Made by a program: the position numbers and the translations under genes. From the NCBI RefSeq assembly GCF_009730915.1, contig NC_052490.1, positions 32,054,625 to 32,118,624 on the forward strand: a stretch of DNA of 64,000 nt, written 5' to 3'. The DNA is from Dioscorea cayenensis subsp. rotundata. Its lineage: Eukaryota; Streptophyta; Magnoliopsida; Dioscoreales; Dioscoreaceae. Below, in pieces: positions 45,291-58,304 of the stretch. Position 1 is the stretch's first letter, and each line of letters opens with the position of its first letter. The notes under the pieces were generated by a model. The model searched no databases, was not told the DNA's origin, and was given only the letters and a program-made list of their open reading frames with translations.

Positions 45291-46500
45291 AGGGTCAACC
45301 CTACCTTCACTTCTATCCTACCTTCTTTGCGGGAATTAATACCATCCTACCTTCATTTCGATTCTGCTTAACCAAACCAATTGGAAACGAAGAAAATACT
45401 TTATTTTGGTTTGATAGATGGCTAGAGGGTCAATCCTCAAAACCGTTGGGCATCACTATTCCTAGATTGTCCTTATCCTTGGATTACTTTAAAACAATTT
45501 GTGCTTATACTTAATTCCCATGGTAATCCATTTAGAACTGCCACTGATGATGATTTTGCCATTTTACTAAATTCTTTACCGGATTGTGCAAATGATGATG
45601 AAGACTCCTACACCTGGTCTTAAGATAAAAATGGTACCTTCTAGGTCAAGTCCTTTTACAACTTCTTAATCGATGGAGGTGTTTGCAATCAACTCTATTC
45701 CAAATTCTGAAAAACTAAATCTCCTACCAAAATCATTTTATTCTGTTGGCTTGCCTGGGATAACAAAATTCTAACACTTGAGAATCTGTACAAAAAAGGT
45801 TGCAACTCTATTGCTACTGACACATGCATTCTATGTCATAATAACTCTGAATCAGTGGACCACCTTTTTTTAGACTGTATATATTCAGAACGTATTTGGT
45901 CCTTTTTCAAGTGTATAATTGATTCTGACACTCTACCTTTATCAGTTTCAAATATTTGGACCAACTGGATACCTCTTTGAACTCTATTTTCAGAAATCTT
46001 TGGGACCTCTGTTCCAGAGCCATCTTCTAGAATATTTTTCTGAAACGCAACAATCGTATCTTTAACCAAAACTGTTCTACTATTTATTCAACTCTTTATA
46101 AAATAGCTAATATGCTTCTTTCGTGGATTTCTGCAGATTCAATCTCCCACCAGCAGGAAGCTTTAGAGGCTATTCAAAGATCAAGCGTTCTTTAAATTTC
46201 CTGAGTTCCATATCCACTGACTTCACAGGCGATATGGCATTCAACCCGGCTGAGGAGTAATCCACTTCTTTTGTCTATGAGCAGGCCTATGTCTCCAGAT
46301 GGCTGACTTCGCCGGCTCAGCTTCTTTTCACCTTCTTGTTTCTTTTTTCACTGTTCACTGTTCTCCGCATCTCTGGTGAGGATTACAGTCCTTTCTATTG
46401 CTTTTTTGTTTGTTGTCTCTCTTTATTTTGTACTATGTTTACTGTTTCTTTTCTTTCTCATTTTAATAAATTCATGGTTTAGCCACTTTATTCAAAAAAA
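45291..46500 (+). mobile_element. 5'-truncated LINE (ORF2 C-terminal part)
   Basis: Target duplication AAAGTTTAGATG at 45279-45290 and 46501-46512 brackets 1.2 kb ending in ATTCAAAAAAA. The plus strand encodes the zinc-binding region downstream of RT: KFWKTKSPTKIILFCWLAWD, CILCHNNSESVDHLFLDC (near 45700-45880). Multiple stops follow. This is a dead-on-arrival L1 insertion; 5' truncation is typical of the family. Confidence 0.88.
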
Positions 46501-46606
46501 AAAGTTTAGATGGGGCTTGGGGACAAAAGAACACTATTGGGTTGATGCTTTTGGCTGCATGATCACCAGCTTTGATTCATTCATTTTGCTTTTCCAGTGT
46601 CTCTTG

Positions 46607-47467
46607 CAATGTTTTTAAAACCGGACTGGACCGGCGGGTCGGACCGGAAAAATAGGGAACCAGCCCATAGCCCGGTCCGGTTTTAGAATTAATGTTGACT
46701 AAATTTTGAACCGGTCAAACCCGGCCAAACCCGGTGAACCAGCCGGTCGGACCAAAACCGGATGGATCCAGGTTTTCAATTTTTTTTTATTTTTTTTGTT
46801 TTTTTATTTTTTGTTTTTTTGTAAGAAAGGACTTAGGACATGAATTGACTCTTTCTTTTTCTTAATTTCATGATGCTCTTTGAGTCTTGATTTGTCGAAA
46901 ATATTGTTTGGATTCTTGGAAGTTTGGAGTTTGGAGGTATGAGAAAAATAAACAAAAAAAGAAACTTGTAAATTGTTTAAGAGGTATAGATTATTTAGGA
47001 CTTATTTTATTTTATACTTTTATTTTAATGTTAATGATGATCAAATATGAGAATTAAATTAACCATACTTAGTTCTAGTTTTGTTTTGAATATTTTTGTT
47101 CATGTCTTGTCTCATCCTCATATAATTAGTAATTTAATTAGTGGTTTAATTTATGTAGTTATCATCATCCATTTATGATTAATAGATTAAAAAATAAAAA
47201 ATTTAGGGAGTTGTATTTGTTGTTTTATCTAAATTTATTATTTGAATCTTCAACAATTTTGATAAAATCATAATAAGATAATTATGATTAAAAATATAAT
47301 AAAGTTTGTTATTATATGTATATTATATATATATATATATTATTTAAGATAATTATTTATTTATGACGTCATCCAGTCCGACCAGAATGGGTCATCCGGT
47401 CGGACCAACTGATCCGTGACCCAAATATAAAACAGGTTCACTATCCGATCCGATTTTAAAAACATTG
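46607..47467. mobile_element. Non-autonomous hAT-like element with CCGG-rich ends
   Basis: 861 bp with terminal inverted repeats: left CAATGTTTTTAAAACCGG, right end complement CAATGTTTTTAAAATCGG. An exact 8-bp duplication, GTCTCTTG, flanks it at 46599-46606 and 47468-47475; eight bases is the hAT signature. The end regions are rich in GACCGG/CCGGTC motifs, the centre is AT-rich. No transposase. Confidence 0.82.
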
Positions 47468-47475
47468 GTCTCTTG

Positions 47476-48016
47476 TTGAGGGTGCCGGGATCCATAATAG
47501 TACAAATGAAAATGGAGAACTGGCCTCAACTATAAAGTGAACATGATGCATTGAGGCCAATCAAGATAAGCATGAATCTCTTGAAGATTAAGGTGAAGTT
47601 TTCAAGATAAGCATGTTGACTACCTTCCATAATCATTGAGCTGCCACTAACAGAAGATAGACCATGTTTATTTTTCAGACTCTGGGAATTGTACATGTTT
47701 GTAACAAAACAAACACTGATATTTGCAGGAACCAAAAAAAGAAAATTTATCATGTATGGAGAGAAGGAAGGAAGATATAAAGTGAAAACCAGACAATGGA
47801 CTACCTTATTAGTTATTTCCCATCTGGTTCATTTTGGCTTTAGTCCCCTAGCTGTACATGATCAACTTACATATCCAACAAGGTATTATGTATAAAGTGA
47901 GTAGGAAGGAACGAACTAGTTATCTGGCAGCATTTACAAAATCAACAACAACTCTAGAGTTTCAACCCCAAAATGTTTACCAAGTCAAGCCCCAGTACTG
48001 ACAACCTCCTTGGGCA
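47476..48016. other. 3' flank of the plastid lipase gene
   Basis: No gene supported. The part nearest 48016 should contain the 3' untranslated region and polyadenylation site of the minus-strand lipase. Confidence 0.45.
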
Positions 48017-50622
48017 CTAAATCAACTGCTTGTCCAAATCAGCAGGTTCATGGTGAATGCTCCAAGAATGGCCTGGCAATTCTGCAGTAGTTGTACTCAG
48101 AACAGGCAACCATTGGTGCAGCTTCTGAGTCTTTGATCTCCTTGCTACTATCTTTGTATGTTGCCGGAGAAGACCATTGATGGCTTTGAGGTAGTTACTG
48201 GAGTCATGATCTCGGAGAATGGTGCCTTCAGAACCATATGCAGTAAGATCACTCAGGGTCTCTAATGGGTGTGGTGAATTAAGGAATGCTCTCACTGCAT
48301 TGGCTACACTGTGCCCGTTTCGGTCAACTGAGTACAAGGCAGCGCCTGGTGGTAGAAGATGGTGTGGCGGTGAGGATTTCTCATCTGGTTGCAAGATGAA
48401 GAGCTGTCCCAATGGCGAGTATAGTAGTTTCTGCATTGCCATGTTAAAGTAAGATAACACTAATAGTCCCGCATTGATTAATTTAGATTGTTGGGAGTAG
48501 CACCTGTTTGTTGAGACAAGGGTGAGAGCGGAAAGAGCCATTAAGACGTTTGAGGACTTGAGCGACCTGATTGGGGTAGTTGCAAGAAAAGGCCCTTGGT
48601 ACAATGTCTCTGTGCATCATAACAGAGCAAACATGGCCTTCATCGAGGTCGAGCTCTTCAAGCACTTGCTGGCCGCCGCAGAACACTGCTGGAGAGCCGA
48701 ACGTGACGACAGGGAGGATGGTGGAGCGAGGGATGGCTCCTCGGCTCAAGAACATAAGACTAACAAGAAGCGAGAGACTGCCACCAAGTGAGTGTCCAGA
48801 GAACCGGACCTTAGCTGCGCTTCCATGCTGCATTATATGATCTTGGATCAATGGCAAGAATTGCTCGTATATTCCCTTGGCAGCCTCGTAGATTCCACGG
48901 TGCACCAGCACTTCAGTTCCCTGTCATTTTTCTAATTGAATCATGAAGCTCTCTGAATGAAATGCTTGCCTAATTAGTTAATTAATTAGTTACCTCAAAC
49001 TTCGTTGGTTCAAAAAACAGGTTTGCTTGCCATGATGCCAACGAGTCCGATCCCTGCCAATTTTACCATCAGTGTCTATTCTTTGCCATTTTGGTTCCTC
49101 ATTAATTTGGATTGGTTTTTGGGTGAACTATCTCTATCTAACATGCATTTAAAAAAAAACAACGCACGTTGAAACCATGAAGATAAGAAAACGAAAGATC
49201 ATCAGGCAGGAGCATAAAAGAAGAAGTAAATAATATAATGATGGAATAGAAACGAAAACTTATGAGAGCAACGTGACTAGCGATGAGGACATCAACGAAG
49301 GGAATCATAACAGCAAAACATAGCTGTCAAATAAAAAGCAGATGGCAATTGAGAAATTAGAAGCAAACGGCAAGGGTATTTCCTTTACCTGAATAACCAA
49401 GTAGCGCGTGCACGTGCCGGGATCATCGCACACGAACCATTCGCACGGCGACGAGTGTAGGGATCTCAGATCCTTAGCAGCCTCATGCCGGGCCTCCTCC
49501 TCCGCCGCGACAACCGCCGTCATCGTCGTCGCCGCCACGAAAGCCGCCACTTCCGAGTTGCAAACCCTCGCATGAGGGCCTCCTTCGAGTCCACCAGGTT
49601 CGGGGAGCTCACCTCCGACGTAGGATTCCGGTCGATGCCGGCCGAGTGACAAGAGTCCCTTGGCACGAGTGTGGACGTAGGACGCCGCCGAGGCCGCGAT
49701 CTCGTAGGCCACCGATGGCCGGAGCAATGGCCTGACGGAACTCGAGCGGGGTCCAATCCCAGGCTGAGCATGCAAAGGCCGGATTGAGTCCATCTCGAGT
49801 TTAGCCTTGATCGCGGCCGCTTCCATCTTCTTCTCCAACGATGACGTCACCAGTCTTAGACCGTAGTACTTCCTCAAATCCTCCTCCTACTCCCCAACAA
49901 ACAAAAGCAAACCGCCACGTGTCGGTGAACAAAATTACCAAATTTTTTTTGAGTGTTCAAACCGACGGCGGAGATGAGAAGATGGGAGGGGGTACCTTGA
50001 TCTCGGGGATCACATAGGCCATGTTGGAGAGGAACGCGAGACGAGAGAAGAGCTTCGTCTCGTACCATGAAGCACGGTTCAAAAGGTTGGAGAACGAGTC
50101 ACGATCCCACTCGATCTTCTCCTCGTCCTCCGCCTCCGAGTCGTAGCTCACCCCGCAGTTGTAATCCGATCCCTCCTCCTCCTCCTCCTCCTCCTCCTTG
50201 TGCTGTCGATCCCTCCACCGACGCCTAAGCTCCATCAGCCTCTCCACCCAGTTGGCCCGATTCTCCGTGCCAACGGCCGGATCGCCCTCTTGATCCTCCG
50301 GATCCACGGTCGGCAACCGGTCCCGATACTCCTCCGATTCGAAAAGGAAGGATCGGAGAGAATTGGGGATGGTCGATCCGGAGAAACCGAAGGGGAAGAT
50401 GCCGATCGATCGGCTACTCTTCAGGGCCGGCGCCGGCGCTGGGGCGGTGCATGAGGAGACAGAGAGGGAGTACCGGAGTTGCGGTTCGGATCGCGACCGA
50501 CGCATCCCGGAGATGTCGCAGCGGATCTCGTTGGTAGAAAAAGACTGGCGCATCCCATTGCTCGCGGAGGAGGCAGCGTTGGACGCCGAAGCGCCGGTGA
50601 TCCCCACCGAGGAACACGCCAT
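48017..50622 (-). CDS. Plastid lipase (PLIP-like class 3 lipase), intact, five exons
   Basis: Exons 50622-49996, 49886-49389, 49053-48994, 48920-48504 and 48430-48017 all have GT-AG introns in phase 0 and join to 671 codons. The N-terminus is Ser/Ala-rich, fitting a chloroplast transit peptide. Next come [13 protein letters not shown], an acidic Glu run coded by (CCT)n, and [18 protein letters not shown], typical of the PLASTID LIPASE family. The lipase core has the nucleophile elbow GHSLG (Ser439), HRDIVPRAF (likely Asp500) and [11 protein letters not shown] (likely His609). Arabidopsis PLIPs release polyunsaturated acyl groups from thylakoid phosphatidylglycerol or galactolipid, feeding oil and oxylipin synthesis; which lipid this one prefers cannot be told. 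Related length in Arabidopsis is about 650 residues. Exon 1 is GC-rich. Confidence 0.93.
50168..50200 (-). repeat. (CCT)n microsatellite coding a Glu run
   Basis: In-frame trinucleotide repeat in exon 1 of the lipase, encoding about nine consecutive Glu residues. Length may vary between alleles. Confidence 0.85.
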
Positions 50623-52429
50623 TCTCCCCCTCCCTCTCTCTCCTCCCCCAACCCCTTCTCTTTTCAGTAATTTACGATGGATTAAACAAGCCTGGAATTG
50701 AAGAAAACAAAAGTACTAATTTAAGGTTCTTTTAATAAAATAAATAAATAAAAAAAAATTTTTTCCTTCACCTCTCCTCCACCCCTCGTCCAACTGCCCT
50801 CTTTATTAAGGGGCGCGTGGTTCTCAAAAAAAAGCCACCAATACCTATACCACCACAATCTTTCTGTGTTTTATTTCACAAATTGACCAAACCACCCCTA
50901 CAATCCTAGCAGTTTTCCAGTCAACTTAGAGGTTAGGAATTAAGAAAGCTTATAAGCCTGAGGAACAAGGTGGGGACCCTTGTCTTATTACCTAGTGTTG
51001 GTGATCTCGATGTACATGCAGTGTTCCTATGGATTTCCGCCTGCGAACCTTAAAATGAAATCACGCACATTAAATCAATAATAAAAAAAGCTAGAAAATT
51101 AAGACGCATGCTCCAGAATATTCACCTAAATCTATTCATTTTTCTAGGATTTCACGACTCACCATACAATTCAAAGGAGCACCGTGATTGAGAAACAAAT
51201 AAGCAATGCAGGTTCTCGGTATATATATATATATATGAAGAGAGAACAAGGATGGGAATAAACAGTGAGAACCTTTACTTATATATATAGAGGAAGTGAA
51301 GATGGGTATGGGCATAGGGGTTGAAAGTTGGAACCAAGACAAGGCCACGGAGCGGGGAATCCCAGCACGTGTCCTAGTGACGACGTACAAGGCCTTCCAT
51401 ATTTTCAAAACCTTAACTTGATTTATCTGAAATACCCTTTCCATATGCAATGAAATTGGACGGAAATACTATTTTAGGATATGGGATATTATGGTCATTC
51501 TAATCAATAGTAAGACAAAGAAGGTTGTAAGAGAGAGAGAGAGGGTGGCAAGTGTACGATCGCATGGCAGCAAGCCTCTGTGTGAGCACCACATCTCGGC
51601 TTCTCTTGCGGCCCATGGTTCCTGCTGGTTAGCGGTGATCTTGAAATTCCTAGTTTTACTTTTGAAAGAAAACGATGTGCTATAAATATAGGACAAACAA
51701 AATTTTCAAAGCTTGGATGTTATAGTCTCTAATTTTGTTGTGACTTGTGAGAGATGGTGATCTAATGTCTCACGTTCAGTTCATGAGCCCCGTGAGTTTA
51801 AGCTTACGTTAAATATCAGTTTACTGTGACTAACATTACATTTTATTTATTTATTTTTACAAATATTAACAAAACCACATATTATTGGAGAATATTATGC
51901 ACTCCATTTTACACAATGATAGATTCAATTTTTATGTTATGCTCACGCGCAAAGGACCCAATGTTAATAGGTGAAAGTGTTGTTGATAAATTTTAATAAT
52001 ATATAATATGCATAAAATATTTAATGTATTTTCTAATGTATTGTTATAACATGTATTAGTATTAGAACTTGCTATGAGTTGATTGGTTTTAAAATGTGAT
52101 TAGTTATAAAGTGAAAGAAAAAGGTTTGGATAATGAAAAGGTATAAGATTGTAGAATAAATTGATAAAAAATTTAAAAAGAAAAAGAAAATTTTAAAAAT
52201 AAAAATAAAAATAAAAAACTAAAAATTGTGAGTATAAGTTTTTTGAAATTCTAACATCATAGAGCCATGGTATCAAAGACACAAATTTCAACAAAAATAA
52301 AAATATGTTAAGGAAATGTTTTTGTGGAAATATCATAAGTTTCTACATTGGTTCATTTATATTTTATGTACTTAAATATATGCAAACATTCCTTGTAAAA
52401 ATAGAAAATTAAGCATCGAAGAAGATAAT
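50623..52429. other. 5' flank of the lipase gene and spacer
   Basis: Contains a GA-rich leader (GGAGAGAGAGGGAGG, minus strand) just before the lipase ATG. I see no clear TATA box. Further out are a (TA)n run near 51222-51234 and (GA)n near 51530-51543. No other gene recognised. Confidence 0.5.
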
Positions 52430-54560
52430 GAGACTCTGATCTCAGGGGTTGTCGTTTTTTTTTTTTGTCGTAGTTTCAGGTTTGTTACCTTATTGTCTTT
52501 CACAGCTAGCGGTTTGTTTCTTCTGTACGTCTTGTTATATTTGACTGGTATTGTTTTTTTAGTCTTTGTTTTGGATTACTGTTTTCAATTTGTGTCAGTT
52601 TGCTGTTTTTGATCACCTATGGTACTCTCGTCATTTTTCCTTAATAGAAGTAGTTTATCCACCTAAAAAAAACCGCTCATTGTTACTTTACTATGCCAAC
52701 AATAAATTATTATATTTTTAAACTTTACTTTTTTGGTCCAATTGAATGTTAGTAGAATTAGTTCCCTATTGAAATTGTTAGGTCTGACGACTTGAGTTGG
52801 TATTATATGACAAGTGCTAAGGGATGACATGACAATGGAAGATGACGTGGCTATGATGACCTGGCAAAAAAAGAAATGACTAGGATAATAATGTGGCTAA
52901 AGTTTGGTGACATGGCATATGAAGATATGGGGCTTAAAAGATCATGATGAAGAGTATAATTAGATAATTGCCTCTCAATGGATCATTTGATAAGAACTAT
53001 TTTTGGAAGGAAGATCAAGGTAAAGTGATCTCATCAAAAAGTGTAAGTTTTATCTTAGGTATGATTTTCTCTATCATTGGTAAGATCCAGGATGAAAAAC
53101 CATATCTTTGGTAAAACACCTTTTATGAAAGATCTATTTTTAAAAGAGAGGAATAATCTATTGTTAGCAAGAATAAAAGATCATCATGAAAATTGCATGG
53201 AGCTTAGTTTGGTATGAAGCTATTTGAAGACACTAACCAAGACCATAATTAGTAATACAATTTGAAGGAAGATCTAAAGCTAATTATGGATGAAGCTATT
53301 CAAGGAGACAAATCATATATGGAGGATTGATTGAAGATTACTTGAGATTTGATTGAAGATTTGAAGATCCAAGCATAGATGACTGAAGATCATGCTTCAA
53401 GATATTGAAAGCTAAATTTGGATGAGATGAGATCAAGTTTAGTAACAATATTTCCATGATTGGACCAAACTTGGACCAAGTTTGGAAAGAAGATCGGAAG
53501 ATCTTCGGTGACCACCTTTGGTGATATGGTTGCGTGTGACTTGGTAGGCGCGTTTCTCGGGAAAGGAGACCTGCTGAAATAACATGAAGAATTAAGCGGC
53601 TGCAGGCAGGAGGAGCTCGGGACGAGTCAACTACTATGAAGCGGACTGAAGGAATCTGGAGGGTTGAAGGTGTCGCAAGTTCAATTGCAACTGACTAGAA
53701 CTTAGTCATGTTCAGTAAGGTGGGCAGTGTTGCAACTGGGTGTTGCAACATCTAAGTTTGGAAAGTGTCCAAGTTAGGAAAGCTGCGGAGAATTCTAAAA
53801 GAGGAAGGATCTAATGGACGTTGGTACGTCTATATAAGATATCATGCTCGAAGATTTCGGATGAGCCACGATTGAGAGACCCTTCGGTGAGGGTTAAGGA
53901 GAGTAGCCATCGGGCGATTTTAAGACGGTATTCTTTGTCTTGAGTGAGTAAGGGAGTGTTGCACTCTTTATTCTATCACTTCTTTTAGTGAATTGTTTTT
54001 CCGGGGTTGGCCTCTTAGATGTAGACAAGGTTGTGTTGAACTGGGTAACCAGCTTGTGTATCTTCTTTTTCTTGCTTGTGTGTGTTTTAATTTCTTGTGA
54101 GTTTGAGAGTTTACCTTACACACTTACCTCACCGGAACTAACAGAAATTATCATCCCATCCTTAAATGTTGTGACTGAAACTTTACTATCAGACCTCAGG
54201 GTTTTTTGTCGTATTTTCAGGTTTGTTATCATGTTGTCCTCCACAGCTAGAGGATTGTTTCTTCTATATTTTTTTGTTATGTATGGCTAGTATTATTTGT
54301 TTAGTCTCCGTTTTATATTAGTATTTTTCAATTTGTATATATTTGGTGCTTTCAGGCCCTATTGTACTGTCGTTTTTTTTTCCTAATAAAAGTGTTTTTT
54401 TAAATAAAAAAAGAAAACCTCACTGTTACTTTACCATGACAACAATAAATTCTTCCTTTTAAAAACTTTATCTTTCAATCCAATTGAATGTTAATTGGGT
54501 TAGTTTGCAATTGAAATTATGATCCCACCCTTGAACATTAATTGTGAGTGAAACAGTGCT
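52430..54560. repeat. Tandem duplication of about 395 bp, first copy split by a solo LTR
   Basis: Unit A is 52430-52775 plus 54149-54190; unit B is about 54191-54560. Shared blocks include GTTTCAGGTTTGTTA or its variant, CACAGCTAG, TTGTTTCTTCT, CAACAATAAATT and CCAATTGAATGTTA. Both contain T-rich and A-rich runs resembling a LINE 3' end (CCTAATAAAAGTG, then poly(A)), but no coding part remains. The copies have diverged noticeably. Confidence 0.7.
52776..54143 (+). repeat. Solo LTR, 1368 bp
   Basis: Begins TGTTAGGTCTGACGAC and ends CCGGAACTAACA, with inverted TGTTAG/CTAACA termini and an exact 5-bp duplication GAAAT at 52771-52775 and 54144-54148. A TATA-like TCTATATAAG lies near 53830. It has no coding content. 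The ends and length suggest a copia-type LTR, by inference. Confidence 0.85.
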
Positions 54561-57500
54561 CAATTTGGGGAGGCCCAGTATTATAAATTATTAATTACAC
54601 AGCAAATAACAAAAACAAGGTCATATACCATAACATGATTTGCTTGAAGAAATTTAAAAAAAAAAAAAAAAGTCTATATATAAAACTTTTCATCAAATAA
54701 TTAACTCAATTTTAAATTTTAAAATGAACTTGTACTTAGCCCAAACTCATCTCACACTGATGAGAGAATAAACTCATAACATTGTCAAGGAGCTACCCTC
54801 AAATACCTAATAGTTGTTTGAGTATTTCGTAAAAGTTAGACTATGCAAATGTGATTAAGGATAAAAAAAAAGTATAAAAATAATAAATGTCTAAAAAATG
54901 TAATGAAATACCATAGGCTGATTCAAAACATCGAAAAAAATAACAAATAGAAGGGATAATTTTCACTTAATATTGTATGGAACTCTTATATACTTTCATA
55001 AGAGATATTTTACCCATATTTTACTTATTATTAAACAATAATAGATGGTTAATATTACTCAAAGATATGTGTGTATGTGTGTGAGATTTTACAAGAGTGT
55101 TATCTTAGAATATATATATATATATATATATACATATAATCTTGTTACCATATTAGATATTTTCAACTCATCCTGCACTTTAGAACAACTTTATCATCCA
55201 GTACATGAGAGTGATGTTATTGGTACTGGATTGACCATACATGCAAAACATGCACGCTTACAATACTAGTCTCAATTTTGGATCACTCAGATTTATTCAA
55301 GTTTGTCTGTGCATAGAAATCCAGCCAATGTCTTGCCAATTAAACTCATCTTTTTGGCCGTCCAATTCTGCATTTGTTTCATGATATTAAATCAAATGAA
55401 GTACTGACCATTAGTGTGTGGATTAAACAAATGCCAGCAAGAGCTCATACTGTTGAAAATCAGGTCAGGTGTCCATGTCCCTTCATGTTAATGTTGTGCA
55501 AACCATTTAGCTCATGTATCACGTTTAAGTAGCTTTAGATTTTGGCTTTATTTAGACTGGAGGAGGAGTTGCCATGCTAAACATGTGTTTTTAACTTAAC
55601 TGATGAGCACTCAAGGACAAATCTTTTATAACCATATTTTTTTTTTTAATAGTTTGTTGGTGTCAAGCCTGAAGGACTAGAAATACTCTTGCCAAATAAA
55701 ACCTCAGTTGCATGCAAAATCTATCAATTTGACATGCTAGATAAGAAGATGTCAGAACTCAAATCAATCTTAATTAGTTTAGTTTAAATTTTTTGTTTTG
55801 TAATTTTCCAATTAAAGTTTTGCTATTTATATTTATTTCTGTTATTTTAGACACTTCCAATCACTCTTTTCTTAATTTTTGTCCTTTCTTCTGTGATTAA
55901 TACAATGAGGATTTTTTAACAATAGAAAAAACACACCCACAATCATCTTTCTAAATGAGTACTGTATAATAAAAGAAGATGTCAGAACTCAAATCACTCT
56001 TTATTTCAAATTTTATGTATAATAAAAGAAGCAAGTTCTTAAAAAAACACACCCACAATCATCTTTCTAAATGAGTACTGTATAGTATGTATTAATTCAT
56101 TGTATATGTATTCATTGTATATGGATTTAGCTTAAGTGACAAATTAATGTTTAATAACAAATCCTTTATAGCCGTAGGTGTTTTGAACAAGGGGTTTGAG
56201 TGTTCATTGTCATCAATTTCAAATGTGAAGGATATTAATCATCCTTGGAATTAAAAGGAATTTCAATTTGACTCAAAGGTTCTATTAACCACATATGCTA
56301 TACATATGAGATGTCAGAACTCCATTAAATCAAGACTAGAAATGTTTAGAGTTTGGTTATGTTTTTTTCAATCAAAATTTTGTTATAATTATCTTACCAA
56401 TAACCAAAACTCCCTATTATCTTTGCCTGACAATATTTCTACAATTCTGTAGTACAATCACCCTTTTTTTCAAAGTCTATATTAATTTTTTTTTTAGAAA
56501 AATAGCTAAATCATGATGCATTAATATTAATAAACGAATACAAGTAGTAGTAAGTATCTATATTAAATTATTGTATATATATATTCATTATCTGCATATC
56601 ATATTTACCTATAGTGTTATTTAAAAAATAGATAAATCACATAAATTAAAACAAACAAAAACAAAAATTGCAAAGATTAGGCATAGGAGGGACGAACAAA
56701 AAAACAATAGATAATCCATTAATTATATCTATTAATTACGAGACGCTATGAAAAAGTAAGAATATAACACATGCCACCAAAATAGTCAAGATACAGCTAT
56801 AAAAAGAAACATAGACAAACACATAAACAAAAACAGTCGAAAGACAAAACACAACCCCAATGAAAAGAGAGCTTCACTCATAACGACAACAAACTTTATT
56901 TATTTTATCAATCTAAACTCATGTATATCAGTCATTTATTGACGAAATTGGGATTTTGACACCAACTTATATTATTGGACGATCTGCCAAAGAAAACTAA
57001 AATTTACAAAGTTGAGACCTCCTCTAAATGTCTGAAACGGTTCCGCCAATTTAATGCTTTCAGCATCTCAAGCTCCTGGAACCAAGTAAGAAACATATGA
57101 TTATTGATTTTAATGATAATTGAGTGACATTATAATGCAGTGGAGCTGAAATGTGACCAATTTTGTTCTAACTAAATACTCCAACATATAACCGGATAAA
57201 AATATTTTCTAACTTATTTAAATTGGAAAGTTATTTCTATTTATAGGAGGGCCAAACTCAAACTTATTTCAAAACAAATAGAGGACGGGAGAAATTGAAG
57301 AAGAGATACAATAGTTCTCCCAGATTGGAGTGATAACTAGATAGTTGAACAATAAGTGGTCAATAATATTTACAAGTCTTTTTTGCCTTTACTGATGTAT
57401 TGATTTATTGTATATACATATCGCAAATACTTAGTAAGAAAAAGTTTATAATAGTAAGGAGTTGTTTGGTTTATAGAACTTATATTAGTACTATTAATAG

Positions 57501-58126
57501 GATTATCATAAATGTTATTTCTAAGTTATATTACGAGAGTATACTTGATTTATATTTGGTTGACAAAATAATCATATGGTTGAAATATAACATTATCATA
57601 TTGGATTAGGTGAGAATTTTACATTACTAATTATAATTTTACTTAAATATCCTCACTTAATATTTACTAAATAGAGAAAAGTTTAAAGCATTTATTATTG
57701 CAAATATAAAAGTTGTTTCCTAATAAATATTTTTTATTATTAAAAAATATATTTTAATATTAAATCTTTGATCTTTATTAATATATAAATTTCAAATAAT
57801 TCATTCTGTTAAAAAATAATAATCTAAATTCATTATTATAAATAAATTTAATTTTTTTCATCCAATCTTATTATTTAATTTTTCAAATATTTTTTTTATT
57901 TCCAACAAAATATTTGAATTTTTTTTGTATTTTTAATTTTTTTTAAAAAAACTAATATTTTAGAAATTATATTGAATTTGAGAAACATAATTTAAAAAAA
58001 ATTATCTCAAATATTTTTTTATCCCAACAAAATCTTTAAAAGTTTTTATTTTAAAAATTTATAAGAAATAATATTTTAAAAATTATATTTAACTTGAGAA
58101 TAGAAAAAAAAAATTTATAATGCTAA
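54561..58126. other. AT-rich intergenic sequence
   Basis: No gene supported over about 3.5 kb. Contains (TA)n near 55112-55130 and the short direct repeats at 55926-56083. Confidence 0.6.
55926..56083. repeat. 43-bp direct repeat, two copies 115 bp apart
   Basis: An identical 43-bp block (starting AAAAAACACACCC, ending GAGTACTGTATA) at 55926-55968 and 56041-56083. The neighbouring AAGAAGATGTCAGAACTC also recurs at about 55743 and 55973. Confidence 0.85.
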
Positions 58127-58304
58127 AGCCACTTGGTTCAAGTGGTTAGCGGCACCAAAATAAGTTTCTCATGTGGCATACAGAGTGATGGAGATTTAAA
58201 TTTTTATTTAAAAATTTTATTCATATGTGATGTCATAATCAACTCACACGCTATAGATACTTATGTGCTTGTCGTCACCTTTAGAAAAAAAAAAAAAAGG
58301 TAAT
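58127..58304 (+). mobile_element. Degenerate SINE (tRNA-like head, poly(A) end)
   Basis: Head AAAGCCACTTGGTTCAAGTGG with an A-box-like TGGTTCAAGTGG and GTTAGCGGCAC, a weak B box (GAGATTTAAATT near 58191) and a 14-base A run at the end. It differs from the SINE family at 3064 and 16690. No clear target duplication. Confidence 0.5.

Noticed and set aside
45836..46069. Minus-strand open frame of 77 codons
   Set aside because: Antisense to the LINE zinc-binding region at 45291-46500.
48219..48840. Plus-strand open frames of 77-89 codons
   Set aside because: Antisense to lipase exons 4 and 5, whose splice sites and motifs are convincing.
50200..50701. Several GC-rich plus- and minus-strand open frames
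   Set aside because: Shadows of the GC-rich exon 1 of the plastid lipase.
58127..58200. Possible tRNA gene
   Set aside because: A-box-like head but no cloverleaf, weak B box and a poly(A) end; treated as a SINE.
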